NCBI GenBank assembly: GCA_030144725.1
Contig: JASKMD010000026.1
Coordinates: 14,003,407 to 14,067,406 of the forward strand
DNA from: Haematococcus lacustris
Lineage: Eukaryota; Chlorophyta; Chlorophyceae; Chlamydomonadales; Haematococcaceae
Length of the DNA: 64,000 bases
Direction: 5' to 3'
In this document: positions 29,101-40,969 of the stretch, one piece after another
Position numbering within the stretch: the stretch's first letter is position 1
How the letters are laid out: each line of letters begins with the position of its first letter
Notes under the pieces: generated by a model
What the model saw: the letters and a program-made list of their open reading frames with translations, nothing else
What the model was told of the DNA's origin: nothing
The model's database searches: none
Position numbers and translations under genes: made by a program

Positions 29101-32100
29101 CTCACCAGGCAGCGCTGGCAGAGCTGGCCACCCAAGACCTTGCTGGCCAGGTGAGCATGGGCTGAGGTGCACTCACATTCAAGAAGAACATCATCCATCC
29201 ATTACTGCAGAAAGGCGTGCAAGAAGAAGAAGAGGGAAGCAGGCAGAGGAAGACAATATGCCCTAGCAAACAGGCTTGCATGAAACAAGAGATGCAGGCT
29301 GCTGGGTGGAGGTCTCGAACTCATATGATCCTCGCACTCCGCTGCATGCAAGTCTTCCTGCATGCAAGGCAGGCTGGTTGTGCCCTGTCGGGTTGCTCAG
29401 GTTGCTGCAGCGGAGGCTGTGCGGCAGCAGAAGAGTGAATGCCTGGCTGCGGCTGAGGCAGCCCTGAAGGCAGCGCAACGGGAGCTGGCTGGGGCAGAGG
29501 CAGGAGATGGGCGGGACGAGAGCAACAGAAGCCTGCAGGCAAGCTGGCGTGAGGGCTGGCACAGCAACAGGGGCAGCAGCAAGGAGCAGGCTGGCGCGGG
29601 ACTGGAGCAGCAGCGCAAGGTCCAGTAGTGCAGCTGCAGCATGTAGCGTACCTTGACATCAGCAGTATGGTGTAGATAGGTATGGAGTGGCATCACCCAC
29701 TCCAGTGTGACATGGCAACAGGGACAGCAGCAGGATAAGAACGAGGGTTGAGCAGGTTTCACGAACAGCAGCATCAGGTGCTCATCTACATTAGCATTAC
29801 GTTGTACATGAGCATAATGAGCTACGGATGTGTCACAGTGACAGCAGCAGGAGCAGGTGCAACAGGAGCAATAGGTGACGCTGCACTACTCGCAGGAGCG
29901 GCTAGCAGATGCGCAGACCGAGCAAACACATGCAGATGCTGCTGCTAAGAAGGCGGACATGCAAGTCAAGCTGCTGAAGCAGCAGCTGGCAGAAGCACGC
30001 AAGGCGGCTAGCAGCAAGCAGTCTGAGGCTGCAGGGCTGACCAAGGAGCTGGCGAAGCAAACAGCAGCCATGGAAGCAGCCACTGCACGCACCCAGGTGC
30101 GTGGCTTGCAGGCATGAGGGATGGGTGCCTGGGGTGGACGAGAATCCATCAATAGTTGTAGAAACGCGTGTGGTGACATTGGTCACTACCATGCCACCCT
30201 TATGGTCAGGTTGGGCACAGACTGCCAACCTCTGTGCTGTCTAATCACTGGGCTTGGACACCTGGGCGATGGCGTGAGCTTACTGGCGGCCCAGCCTATG
30301 CTGCAGGCGCTAGGGTTCGACGCCGCAGCCTTCGCCCAGCTTGAGCGCGAGCGCGCACAGCTCGCAACGGACGTGCGTAGCAAGCGGGACGAGGTCGATC
30401 GTCTAGCTCAAGACGTCGCAGGTCTGGATGCTTGACCTTTGGGCGCACATGCCCTGTTACGCATAGCTGCGTCAGCCTCCACGATAACCTTTGTGCGCCT
30501 GTGGAATGACGCAGGGTGTGATTTTCGGTACTCCTCCCCCGGACCCAACTTCCGGCCGGCTGCCGTGCATGGCGTGGTGGCGCGGTTGGTGCGGGTGCAG
30601 GATCCCAGCACCAGCATGGCGCTGGAAGTGGCCGCGGGAGGCAAGTTGTACCAGGTGGGCTGTGGGCCAGCACGTGGCCCGACGCAGGGCCCAGCCGCAG
30701 CCAGCTCCCACCCCGAGCATGACAACATACACATGTTTTGCATATTGCTCGTCAGCAGGCACAGTGCAGAAGCACTTCCCGCAACTCAATGGTGAGAATG
30801 TAATGGTGCTGATGCTGATGTTGGGGTCAGCTGGCCCATGCACTGGCACCCATCCCCACGAACCTTCCCAGTCACACCACTGCATCACTCATTACCACTC
30901 CATGGCACATTGCTTGATTACACTCTTGGTACTAGCCTTGGCGTCACCATGCTGCTGTGTGGGGTGGACTTCTCACCTGCAGGTAGTGGTGGATGATGAG
31001 GGCACCGCAAAGCAGTTGTTAGAGAAGGGGCGCCTGACCAAGCGTGTGACCATCATCCCTCTCAACAAGGTGCCAGGAGGAGCAGCAGACCCCGTGGCCT
31101 CGTACCCAGCATCTGCCCCTGCTACTGCCTCACAGCTGTGGCCCAGGGCCCAGGGGCACGGCTAGCCAGTCAAGACATGTGCAGGGATGCTCCCGGTGGC
31201 CATGCTGCCTGTATACACACACCACCCAGAGCTGGCACTGGGCCAACAACTGCCAGCTCTCACACCAACTCATAGGTTAGCCCCTAACTAATCAGAACAC
31301 CAGCCGGGGTGAAGCCTGTCATCTTAGCCTGTCATGCCAATACGGCATGACCCTGTCTCACTTAACTCACATTATCGCACTGAGCACGCACCTGTGCAGC
31401 TAGCACACTTAGGGACACCACACCCTTGTGATCAATGGTGTTGCTTTACCACAAGGGTGACCACCTGTCTGAGTAACACTGCGACTTTTCCAGACCTGGT
31501 CAGAGTCCCACCCTGGCTCTGCCGCCCCCTGTCCACTAGGGTGCTGGGCATGGCGGGGATGGTAGCATCTGCCTGCAACACCTGACCTCGTCGGGGTGGG
31601 AGCAAGCCTGCCCACGCCCTCCCACCCTCTGTAGGGGTCTGCCCCCCATCCCTACCCCCACAGCCTGCCTTTTTTTCACCTGCTTTCCAGCACCCACTGC
31701 ACAATCCGTAGATGTGCTGGCCCAACCCACCTGCTGACTGCCACATGGCTTGGCGCAGGTTCAGTATGCCACCATGCCCGGCAGCGTGCTGGAGGCTGCG
31801 GCCAAGATGAGCCAAGGCAAGGCCAGGCCAGCGCTGGAGCTGGTGGGGTATGCCGGGAATGTTGAAGCAGCCATCAAGTATGCGTTTGGGGGAGCGTTTG
31901 TGTGCCAGGTGCGGTGGTGTGACCTGCAATGATGTGGTGTGACCTGCAATGATGTGGCTTTGGCCTACCCCACATAAATTGAGGACTGCTGCTCTTTGAT
32001 GATATAGTTGGAGGTCTGTATGTGTGTGTGTGTGCATGCATGCTACACATTAGACATTTTAGGCCATGCATCACTCTTGCAGGACGCCGGCGCTGCCAAG

Positions 32101-35100
32101 AAGCTGGCATTCAGCAGGGAGGTGGGCATGCGGTGCGTGACACTGGAGGGCGACGACTTCAACCCCTCAGGCTTGTTGACGGGTGAGGTACTGGACGGCA
32201 CTGGCATGGGCAGGCACCACACTGCCAGCCTGTACTGTCAGCCCAACCCCAACACTGCAGTCAGGCTCAGAGCGATGGGAGAGTGCAGGGGCATCCAGTC
32301 TAACACAGCACTCTCCAACGCTGGCCGAGTTTTAAGTTTGCAACATAGAAAGTGGCTAAGGCCATGGACTGGTGGTGTCAACCTTCATCATCATACTGCC
32401 GGCAGCACATGCAGCAGGTTGCAGTAGGGGTTAGCCCTTGGGGTCTAGCAGCAGGTGCCATGGTGTGCTGCGGGTACAGCATATGGGCAAACAAGCAGAT
32501 GCCTGGCCGCTGCAATGCCTGCCTGCCATCCAACAGCAACGTCCATGGTGGGGCGACTGACCTGATTAGGCCACACAGCCTCACACCCCCCTCACTCCTC
32601 TGCAATGCGGTGCCGGGTGGAGTGCAGGCGGCTCCCGCTCCTCCTCCCGCTCATTGCTCGCGAGCCTGCATGCCCTGTCCCTAGCTGAGGCAGCCTTGGC
32701 TACAGTTCAGGAGCGGTTGTCTGCTGTGGACGCCCAGCTCAAGGACCTGGCTGCTGCAGGCAAGGAGCACCGCCGGTAAGCAACGTTCAGGAGCTCATTG
32801 TGTGCCTGCACCACTGCACCACCTTCTCACCCTGACATGTGTGGCATTTGCGAAATGCGTGACGGAGGATGTCAAACGCGCCGCGCCCTTCCTGATTCTC
32901 AGGCTGCAGCAGGAGGCTGAGCTGGCCGCCCACTCTCTGGCCCTGCTCAAGGACCGCATGGCTGGCAGCCAAGCAGCACAGGTGGGCCCTGCCAGGCTTC
33001 AAAACTGCTTCGCTGGCTGACCACAGAACTGGGTTGCCAGAGCTGCCGACCATCACTGTGTGAATGCAGCCGTGTGTCGCCACATCTCTGAGCGCTGCAA
33101 TGTCAGTCAGCCACCACCACCACCACTGCCCTGATGTCCTACTGACTGTGCAGCTGGCCGCTGCCGCTGAGGGGCTGGAGAGGGAGCTAGAGGAAGCCAG
33201 CGCAGCGGCACAGGCAGCAAAGGCGGAGATGGCGGCCCTGGTGGACTCTGCCTCGGTACGCTAGCCTGCCCGCTGCCAGGAGCTGGTGCCTGACCCCACT
33301 ATGGTGCCAAGGTCCTCCAGGTCCTGCCCCTCATGCCTGCCCCTGAAAGACCCCTAATGGACTGTGCCCTCCATGCACTGACACCAGGCTGCTCCTTTTT
33401 CCATGGTGTGGTGCAGTCTGGCATCAGACTGGTACATGCCTACCACTGCTCCTTGTTGCTGCTAGGTTTATTTGCTATAAAATGCCATGTATACTGGGCA
33501 AATAAAATGACACACCTGATATGCAGCGCTGGGTCATTGCTCCATCCCCTGCCACCTTGTACTGGGCTTTGCAAGTTGTCGGCTGTGCCGCCGAGCTCTC
33601 CCCTCCCATCCCCTCCCTCACTCTGCCAGCAGGGGTGATGTTGGCTGTTTGCAGGCCCTGGAGCAAGAGATTGCTAACTTTAGCAAGGAACGGGACAAGC
33701 GGTTGAAAGGGGCCCAGGACAAGCTGAAGAAGGCCAAGGTGGGCCAGCGCTACACTGCCATCACCACCACCACCACCACCACCACCACCGTTGTTATGCT
33801 CAGTTTCCTATGACGACGGCACTGAAAGGCTCAAATCTGCTGACCTGCTGATGAGATGAACCGAAGGCTCAGGCAACCTGCATGCAGGCAAAGCACGTCT
33901 GCTACACCCACCAAGGGCACACATCCCTACATCCAGCTTGCGGCCCAGTGACGGCAGCCAACTCATTCACATACCCATCTGCCCAGTCTGCGACTCATTC
34001 TGATGCCTGCGTTGGTGGAGCAGCTTCGTATCACTCCTGCAAGCCTCCGTTTGCTCAATTCGAATGTCCCTGTGCAGGCTGGGCTGGAAGCTGCAAAGCG
34101 GGATGTGCGCACCGCAGAGCAGGCCCTGGCAGCGGCCCAGGCTGAGCATGAGGCAGGAGCTGTGGAGGCAGCTGCACTGCAAGCCAAGGTCGCCTCCGCC
34201 CAAGCAAGCATACAGAGTAAGTCCTTCTCCTCCTCCTCCTCCTCCTCCTCCTCGTCCACCTGACCATGACCATAGTACCTAGCATGGCTTTGCGTTGTAT
34301 GTTCATGCCCGTTTCTAATGCATAGGCTCGAAGGGATAGCTACTTAGAGCATCATCTGAATAAGACATAGCAGGCACAGTGGTGCATTGTCTTTTACCAA
34401 CAGCGTAAGGGGTATGCGGTGACGCCTGTTGACAGTAACATCAACTGACATCAGGAACTTTAGATGACCCAGATGGGCAGGCCACTCGCGTATTCTCCAT
34501 GGCAGGCTGGCATGCGTGCTCTGGCCGGGCTCATCACTGTCCGCAGGCCTGGAAGTCGAAGTGGAGGCGCTGCGAGCAGCCAGTGCCAAGGCGCGCGAGG
34601 CGTACGAAGCATGCGCCGCACAGCTGGAGGCCCGACGAGCCCGGTTGCGCGAGTGTGACGCGGAGATCACGGCGGCCAGCCGGGCGACCGGTCGGCTAGA
34701 GCGCTCAGTGCAAGACCTTGACGTAGACGTGAAGAAGCAAGAGCACAAGTGAGTGCACTGCCGCCCTGCGGCCCCTTCACGGCTGCCAGGTACCAGGTTG
34801 CTTGGGGCTGTGTGTGTGATGGAGGTGGCTTGGGGCTGAGGGCTGGGCAGCAGTCAGCCCCTGCAGCGAGGCATGTGTATAGCCCAACAGTAAGGGCCAC
34901 CTGACCTGGCCTGAAGCCGCACTAGGTAGTGGCACCCCACGAGCACAGCAAGTGCAGGCTTGAGTGACACCAAGCACCATCATCCCGCCGGGCAGCCCCT
35001 GTATGCGCCGAGGGTTCTGGCCAGTGCATTGGCCCCAGTGAGGGCCAGCCAGCATGGCACCCTGCAGCTGGCTTGCCGTGCTCATGTCGTGCTCATGCCT

Positions 35101-38100
35101 GGCTCATGCCTGGCTCATGCCTGGCTCATGCCTGGCTCATGCCTGGCTGCAGGCTGAGGTCCAAGGCGGCTGAGGCTAAGCTGGCGGCTGAGAGGACCGC
35201 GATGATTGAGCGCGACTTCTCCTGGGTGGCCAGCGAGAAGGTGCGCCTCCACCTGCTGTGCAGTGTCCAGCTATGACACCCCCCTGCTGATGCTACTACT
35301 GGTGCTGCTGCTCCTGCTGCTGCTGATACTGCTGATGCTGCTGATGCTGCTGCTGATGATGGTGTTGGTGTTGACAGGCCAGTTTTGGCAAGGGAGACTA
35401 CGACTTCTCAAAGCATGACATCCCCAAGCTGAAGACGGAGTATGAGCGGGTGGGTTGGCGCATGCAGCTGTGTTGTGCCCGCAACCTTGCAGGCCGTCTG
35501 TTGGGTTCGAATGCTTACCAGCTGGCAATCCAATGGGCTGTTTGTTAGCTTAGTTAGTCTGCCTGTGACAAGCACAGGGCCACCCAGCCGCTTTGAGGTC
35601 AGGCATAGCATGCCTTGGTGTTGATGTCCTGTACCTGTCAAGCTGCTGCCAGCCCCAGTGCGGTGAAGCTGGCCATGTGGTTTTGTAATCTGCGCAGATT
35701 GAGACCCGTGTAGGTGAGCTGAAGGGTAAAGTCAATCAAAAGGTGGGTGGATGGTTGGCTGGGGTAGGGGAACTGGCTCCAGCCACTGAGAGCCAGTTTG
35801 CCTAGCCTGTCTCTGCACTGCCCACTGGCCTTGCCTCACTGGGCGCCACCAGGCAGTGTCACCCCTACCTGCAGTGTATAGACAAGCTTGAGAAGGCTGA
35901 GCGAGAGTATGAGGAGCTGACTCAAAAACGCAAGACAGTGGCCAATGACAGGGAGCGCATCACCCAGGTGAGCTTGCCCTCCAATGTCAGCACTCGCCTT
36001 GTTCAACGAGTCGCTTGCTTTCATCACGCCTGCCCGATTTCATCACGCTTGGCTGATTTTATCACTCTCTGAATGTATGCCGCGCCTGGGCCTGGCAGCT
36101 GTCCAAGTTGCCTGTTTGCATGGCGTGTAGCTGGTTCGGCCGTGAGCCTGCTGCTTTGCTGACTGATGAAGCAACCATTGTCCCTGCTTGTGAGGGTGCA
36201 GGCTGGCCATGCAGTGTGGCACCTTGCTTGCGCAGCCCATCTCAGTGTGGCAAGCAGCTGGAGCCACTTAGGTAGCTACCGCCCAGTGTGCTGAGCACTG
36301 CTGGAAGGCTCTTCCCTGCAGGTGATCAACCAGCTGGATGACCTGAAAAAAGTGTCCATGGAGAAGACCTGGACCAAGGTAGGCCTCCTTCACATCCTAA
36401 GGCACCAGGGGTGGCCCAGCAGCAGGCAACTCAGTGCAGGCCATCCATAACAGAGCAACAGCTTGACGCTTGCCCAACCAGGCATGCTGGCTGCTGCATG
36501 ACAACAACACTCAGCCCCAGCCAAACCCATGAGCTTCACTGCTCCAAGGGTTCTTGGCTCTGACAAGACACTACAGGTCAAATGCCCACCTTGATTCTTT
36601 TGCCTCTCACTAGCAGAGGTGAGAGATGTGCCTAGCCTGCCTGTCTGCCTGCCCCACAAGCCTGTGACGCGGACCGAGGCCAAGCCGCTGCAAGGGGGCC
36701 GGGTCCCTAAGTGGCTCTAAGTGACCCTGTGGTGCGGTGTGTGCAGGTGGACGAAGACTTTGGCTCCATCTTCAGCACACTGCTGCCAGGCACGCAGGCA
36801 AAGCTGGAGCCGCCCCAAGGAGCTACGTTCTTGGATGGTGAGCTGCAGTGGAGGGCAGTGGGTCATGAGGGCAGTGGGTCATGGGGGCAGTGGGTCATGA
36901 GGGCAGTGGGTCATGGGGGCAGTGGGTCATGAGGGCAGTGGGTCATGGGGGCAGTGGGTCATGGGGGCAGTGGGTCATGGGGGCAGTGGGTCATGGGGGC
37001 AGTGGGTCATGGGGGCAGTGGGTCATGGGGGCAGTGGGTCATGGGGGCAGTGGGTCATGGGGGCAGTGGGTCATGGGGGCAGTGGGTCATGGGGGCAGTG
37101 GGTCATGAGGGCAGTGGGTCATGGGGGCAGTGGGTCATGGGGGCAGTGGGTCATGGGGGCAGTGGGTCATGGGGGCAGTGGGTCATGGGGGCAGTGGGTC
37201 ATGGGGGCAGTGGGTCATGGGGGCAGTGGGTCATGGGGGCAGTGGGTCATGGGGGCAGTGGGTCACGGGGGCAGTGGGTCATGGGGGCAGTGGGTCATGG
37301 GGGCAGTGGGTCATGGGGGCAGTGGGTCATGGGGGCAGTGGGTCATGGGGGCAGTGGGTCATGGGGGCAGTGGGTCATGGGGGCAGTGGGTCATGGGGGC
37401 AGTGGGTCATGGGGGCAGTGGGTCACGGGGGCAGTGGGTCACGGGGGCAGTGGGTCATGGGGGCAGTGGGTCATGGGGGCAGTGGGTCATGAGGGCAGTG
37501 GGTCATGGGGGCAGTGGGTCATGGGGGCAGTGGGTCATGGGGGCAGTGGGTCATGGGGGCAGTGGGTCATGAGGGCAGTGGGTCATGGGGGCAGTGGGTC
37601 ATGGGGGCAGTGGGTCATGGGGGCAGTGGGTCATGAGGGCAGTGGGTCATGGGGGCAGTGGGTCATGGGGGCAGTGGGTCATGAAGGCAGTGGGTCATGG
37701 GGGCAGTGGGTCATGAGGGCAGTGGGTCATGGGGGCAGTGGGTCATGGGGGCAGTGGGTCATGGGGGCAGTGGGTCATGGGGGCAGTGGGTCATGGGGGC
37801 AGTGGGTCATGGGGGCAGTGGGTCATGGGGGCAGTGGGTCATGAGGGCAGTGGGTCATGGGGGCAGTGGGTCATGGGGGCAGTGGGTCATGGGGGCAGTG
37901 GGTCATGGGGGCAGTGGGTCATGGGGGCAGTGGGTCATGGGGGCAGTGGGTCATGGGGGCAGTGGGTCATGGGGGCAGTGGGTCATGGGGGCAGTGGGTC
38001 ATGGGGGCAGTGGGTCATGGGGGCAGTGGGTCATGGGGGCAGTGGGTCATGGGGGCAGTGGGTCATGGGGGCAGTGGGTCATGGGGGCAGTGGGTCATGG

Positions 38101-38564
38101 GGGCAGTGGGTCATGGGGGCAGTGGGTCATGGGGGCAGTGGGTCATGGGGGCAGTGGGTCATGGGGGCAGTGGGTCATGGGGGCAGTGGGTGACGGGGGC
38201 AGTGAGCCACAATAGGCTCCTGCTTGTTGAGCCACCAGCTGGCTAGGTTCCTAAAACTTGCTGTCATATGGGCAAAAGGTAGCTGGGGCTCTGAGCTTGA
38301 ATCTGGGTGGTTGCAGGTGGTTAGTCGCTCACAGGAAGTTAACATGCTTGGGTGGCGGATTTGACCAGTGATATGTGTGATGGCATGCTGCTGCTACATT
38401 GAGCGTGTGCGCCCGCACCAGGTCTGGAGGTGAGGGTTGCGTTTGGAGGCGTGTGGAAGGAGTCCTTGACAGAGCTGAGCGGAGGGCAGCGCTCCCTGCT
38501 GGCCCTTTCTCTCATCCTGGCACTGTGCAGGTCAGGGCTGCAATAAGGCTGGCAGCAGCAGCAA

Positions 38565-38596
<32 letters not shown>

Positions 38597-39391
38597 GCAC
38601 GCATCACTAGCATGGCACCGTCAACACAACGTGCCCAACACTGTTACATAATTGCGGCCATGCGGGTGTTTCCAGGGTGTGTCCCAATGCAATTTCTTGA
38701 GTCGCGCATGCTCAAATGCATGTGAGCCTTACAGGTTCAAGCCAGCTCCCTTGTACATCTTAGACGAAGTGGACGCTGCTTTGGACCTGAACCACACTCA
38801 GAATATTGGCCGCATGATCAAGCAGCACTTCCCCGAATCTCAATTCATTGTGGTGAGCTCCAGTTGGTGCCTAACCTGCAATGTGCCTAGCCTGTGATGT
38901 CAAGGTCGTTTGATGCATGTGTGCGTAGCACTGTGTGCCTGGCTGCTGTTGTGGTCAGAGGCAATCTGTAGCTTGGAGCGGGTGCAGGGCTCATGCTGGC
39001 CCAATGGGTTCAACGGTTTTCCGTAGACGTCACTTCCTTTCTTCACGAGCATTCCTGCCCTGCAAGGGGAGGCTCTCTCTTCCATCCTTTGTCCTGCTTT
39101 CTTGCAAACCACACCTTCAGCGGTCTGGGCAGAAACCACCAGACCTAAACAGGTCGAAGTGCGCTGACTAGGCTGTCGGCATCCCATGCTATGATGACTG
39201 TAGTAACGTTTTTGAATCACCACCACATGTTGTTCCATACCGCCCAGGTGTCGCTGAAGGAGGGCATGTTCAGCAACGCCAACGTCATCTTCCGTACCAA
39301 GTTTGTTGACGGCGTGTCCACCTTGACCCGCACAGTGCCCTCCGCTGCAGAGCGGGCCATGCGGGGCCCCATAGATGAGCTGAGCAAGTGA
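26135..39391 (+). CDS. SMC2: condensin subunit SMC2
   Basis: SMC2 pairs with SMC4 in condensin to compact mitotic chromosomes. Thirty-one exons join with consistent phases into 1182 aa, the normal family length: 26135-26302, 26377-26526, 26628-26683, 26840-26921, 27375-27509, 27846-27985, 28286-28367, 28633-28745, 29030-29150, 29401-29538, 29896-30096, 30307-30421, 30515-30654, 30983-31069, 31759-31908, 32083-32182, 32628-32775, 32903-32981, 33154-33255, 33655-33738, 34078-34216, 34547-34748, 35153-35240, 35378-35449, 35698-35742, 35875-35967, 36322-36378, 36747-36837, 38422-38530, 38735-38852, 39248-39391. Residues 32-40 are the Walker [17 protein letters not shown] is the Q-loop; the hinge is near 490-690; [11 protein letters not shown] (~1080) is the signature and [11 protein letters not shown]alker B. 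Least certain are exon 11's start and exon 12's weak donor (GTCTGG). Introns 1 and 10 start with GC. The C-terminus after IDELSK is short. Confidence 0.96.
36853..38205 (+). repeat. 16-bp minisatellite in SMC2 intron 28
   Basis: About 84 copies of GGTCATGGGGGCAGTG sit between the SMC2 exons encoding ...ATFLDG and LEVRVAFGG. Sparse variants (ATGAGGG, ACGGGGG, one ATGAAGG) are interspersed, and the right half is almost uniform. A 16-bp period rotates through all frames, opening plus-strand frames up to 299 codons (Gly-Ser-Trp-Gln-Val) that are artefacts. Intron 28 is 1584 nt because of it. Confidence 0.96.
38551..38600 (+). repeat. (CAG/CAA)n microsatellite in SMC2 intron 29
   Basis: Interrupted GCAGCAGCAGCAACAGCAGC repeat between SMC2 exons 29 and 30, intronic by the exon phases. 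Confidence 0.9.
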
Positions 39392-40151
39392 GAGTGTGAT
39401 AGACATGTTGTGAACCAGCCGCATGGGATGAGCAGCATAGCATCAGCAGCGACGGCGGCAGCAGCGGCAGCAGTGGTCTGCCAGCACGGCGGCAGCACCT
39501 TGCTGCATCATAGGCTTCAGTGCGCACTGCATCACATGCATAGGTGTTGCCTGAACCTCCGTGGCCGGCGTGTGTTGCGTGGTGTGCAGGGGCAGCAAAG
39601 GCCAGCCTTCCCACGGAACACTGCCTGCTGGCCGGTCCGCATTGCGGGACGCTAACCGGTGATGGGCCATGACAGCTGCCCTGGGCTACATGGGCGACAG
39701 GGCCCCACGAGAATCAAGCAGCTGCGCTGACATGGTTCAATGATGATGGCTTCCACCGTTAAAGCCGTCAGCTGTCTGGGTGCTTGGCCGCCCTTCCCAT
39801 TCAGGGGTCCGCTGACATGGAGGGCAGCATGCTACATTCCCTGGACATTGCCAGTGACCCATGCAACCATGGGACGCTGACGGGTCTATAAGCAGGAGGA
39901 AGCAACAAAAACAGGTCATGGGGGCTAGCGGACATCAATAACCGAGGGGAGCCAGCATGGACTGCCTGCACAAGCACACTCGATCTTGAGTTGAACTCGT
40001 TTAAGCCCACTTGGGGCTATGAGCATCGTGCATATCGTGTGATATCGCTGGGGTGTGGTGCTCAGACCACTATGTCTTACGGTTGTGACTGGCCGTGTTC
40101 AAGCAAGGTCACTCCCAAGGAAGTGAGGCGCCCCTACATGGGCAGTTGGAA

Positions 40152-40156
40152 TGTAA
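40152..40156 (+). terminator. TGTAA polyadenylation signal of SMC2
   Basis: First plus-strand TGTAA that I see after the SMC2 stop, 760 nt downstream. Confidence 0.4.
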
Positions 40157-40430
40157 CAGGATGTGAAGCGGCTCGTGGCTGTGCCGCTGTGAGCTAGGTT
40201 TTGGGTTAGGTACACCCATATGATTCTACGGACTCATGGAAAAAATCTAGAGTTGTAGGCAAGAGAAACCTAGAAAATGGCTCCAAAAACCTAGAATTAT
40301 AAGCTAGAAAATTCAGACTTCTAGGTTGACGGTCGTTCCCCAGTCGTGGGCTCCAGCCCAGCCCAGGTGAGTCTAGGTAAGGTAGCAAGAGTTTGGCCCT
40401 GGGACGTCCAAAAACATTTTAGCATACAGC

Positions 40431-40435
40431 TTACA
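40431..40435 (-). terminator. TGTAA polyadenylation signal of the DYRK gene
   Basis: Minus-strand TGTAA about 535 nt after the kinase stop codon. Confidence 0.4.
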
Positions 40436-40969
40436 CAGCCAAGCTTCTTTGGAAGGAGGCAGCTCACTGCTTGCGCCCGTAGTTGTATGCTTGCAGCTTG
40501 ATGCAGAGTTTGCGGCCGATAAGCAGGAGCATGGGCAGCCTGCGAACAGGCGTGCGTATGAAAACTGCGAGCCGTAAAACTTGTGATGGGAGAGGTGCCT
40601 CCGTTTGTGCGCCTCGCAGCTCAGCAGGCCAAGGCTATCCCTGCGTAACAAGGTCCCTAGCATTTATTGGATGTCTAAATTATCTGGGACCCATCACGCT
40701 TGTCAAGTGCTTGTCTAAGAAGGCAGTTGGAAGGACCGCCAGGCTCTGCCTGTCCCTGACAAGGAAAGAATCAACCTGGTCGTTGTCAACCAACCGTCAT
40801 TGCTGCAGTACAGAGCGAAGCACATTCCCTCTGCTTAGTGTCACCCAACCCTCTGTCTTGTGCTTCAGGACCTTACTCTCCAAGCACCCCGCCCTCCATG
40901 TCACGTCACGGAACCCTGGCATGGGTCCAGCCATCCTGCACTTGTCAGACCTGCCATGCGGCCGTCTGC

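Larger units (their letters stand above)
39392..40969. other. convergent 3' region between SMC2 and DYRK
   Basis: No ORF here has a supported function. The stretch 40200-40340 is AT-richer and repeats CCTAGAA. It holds the 3' UTRs of both convergent genes, and their predicted poly(A) signals (40152 plus, 40435 minus) are about 280 bp apart. Confidence 0.6.

Noticed and set aside
36881..38246. Multiple plus-strand ORFs up to 299 codons
   Set aside because: Rotating frames through the 16-bp minisatellite, which lies in SMC2 intron 28 according to flanking exon phases.
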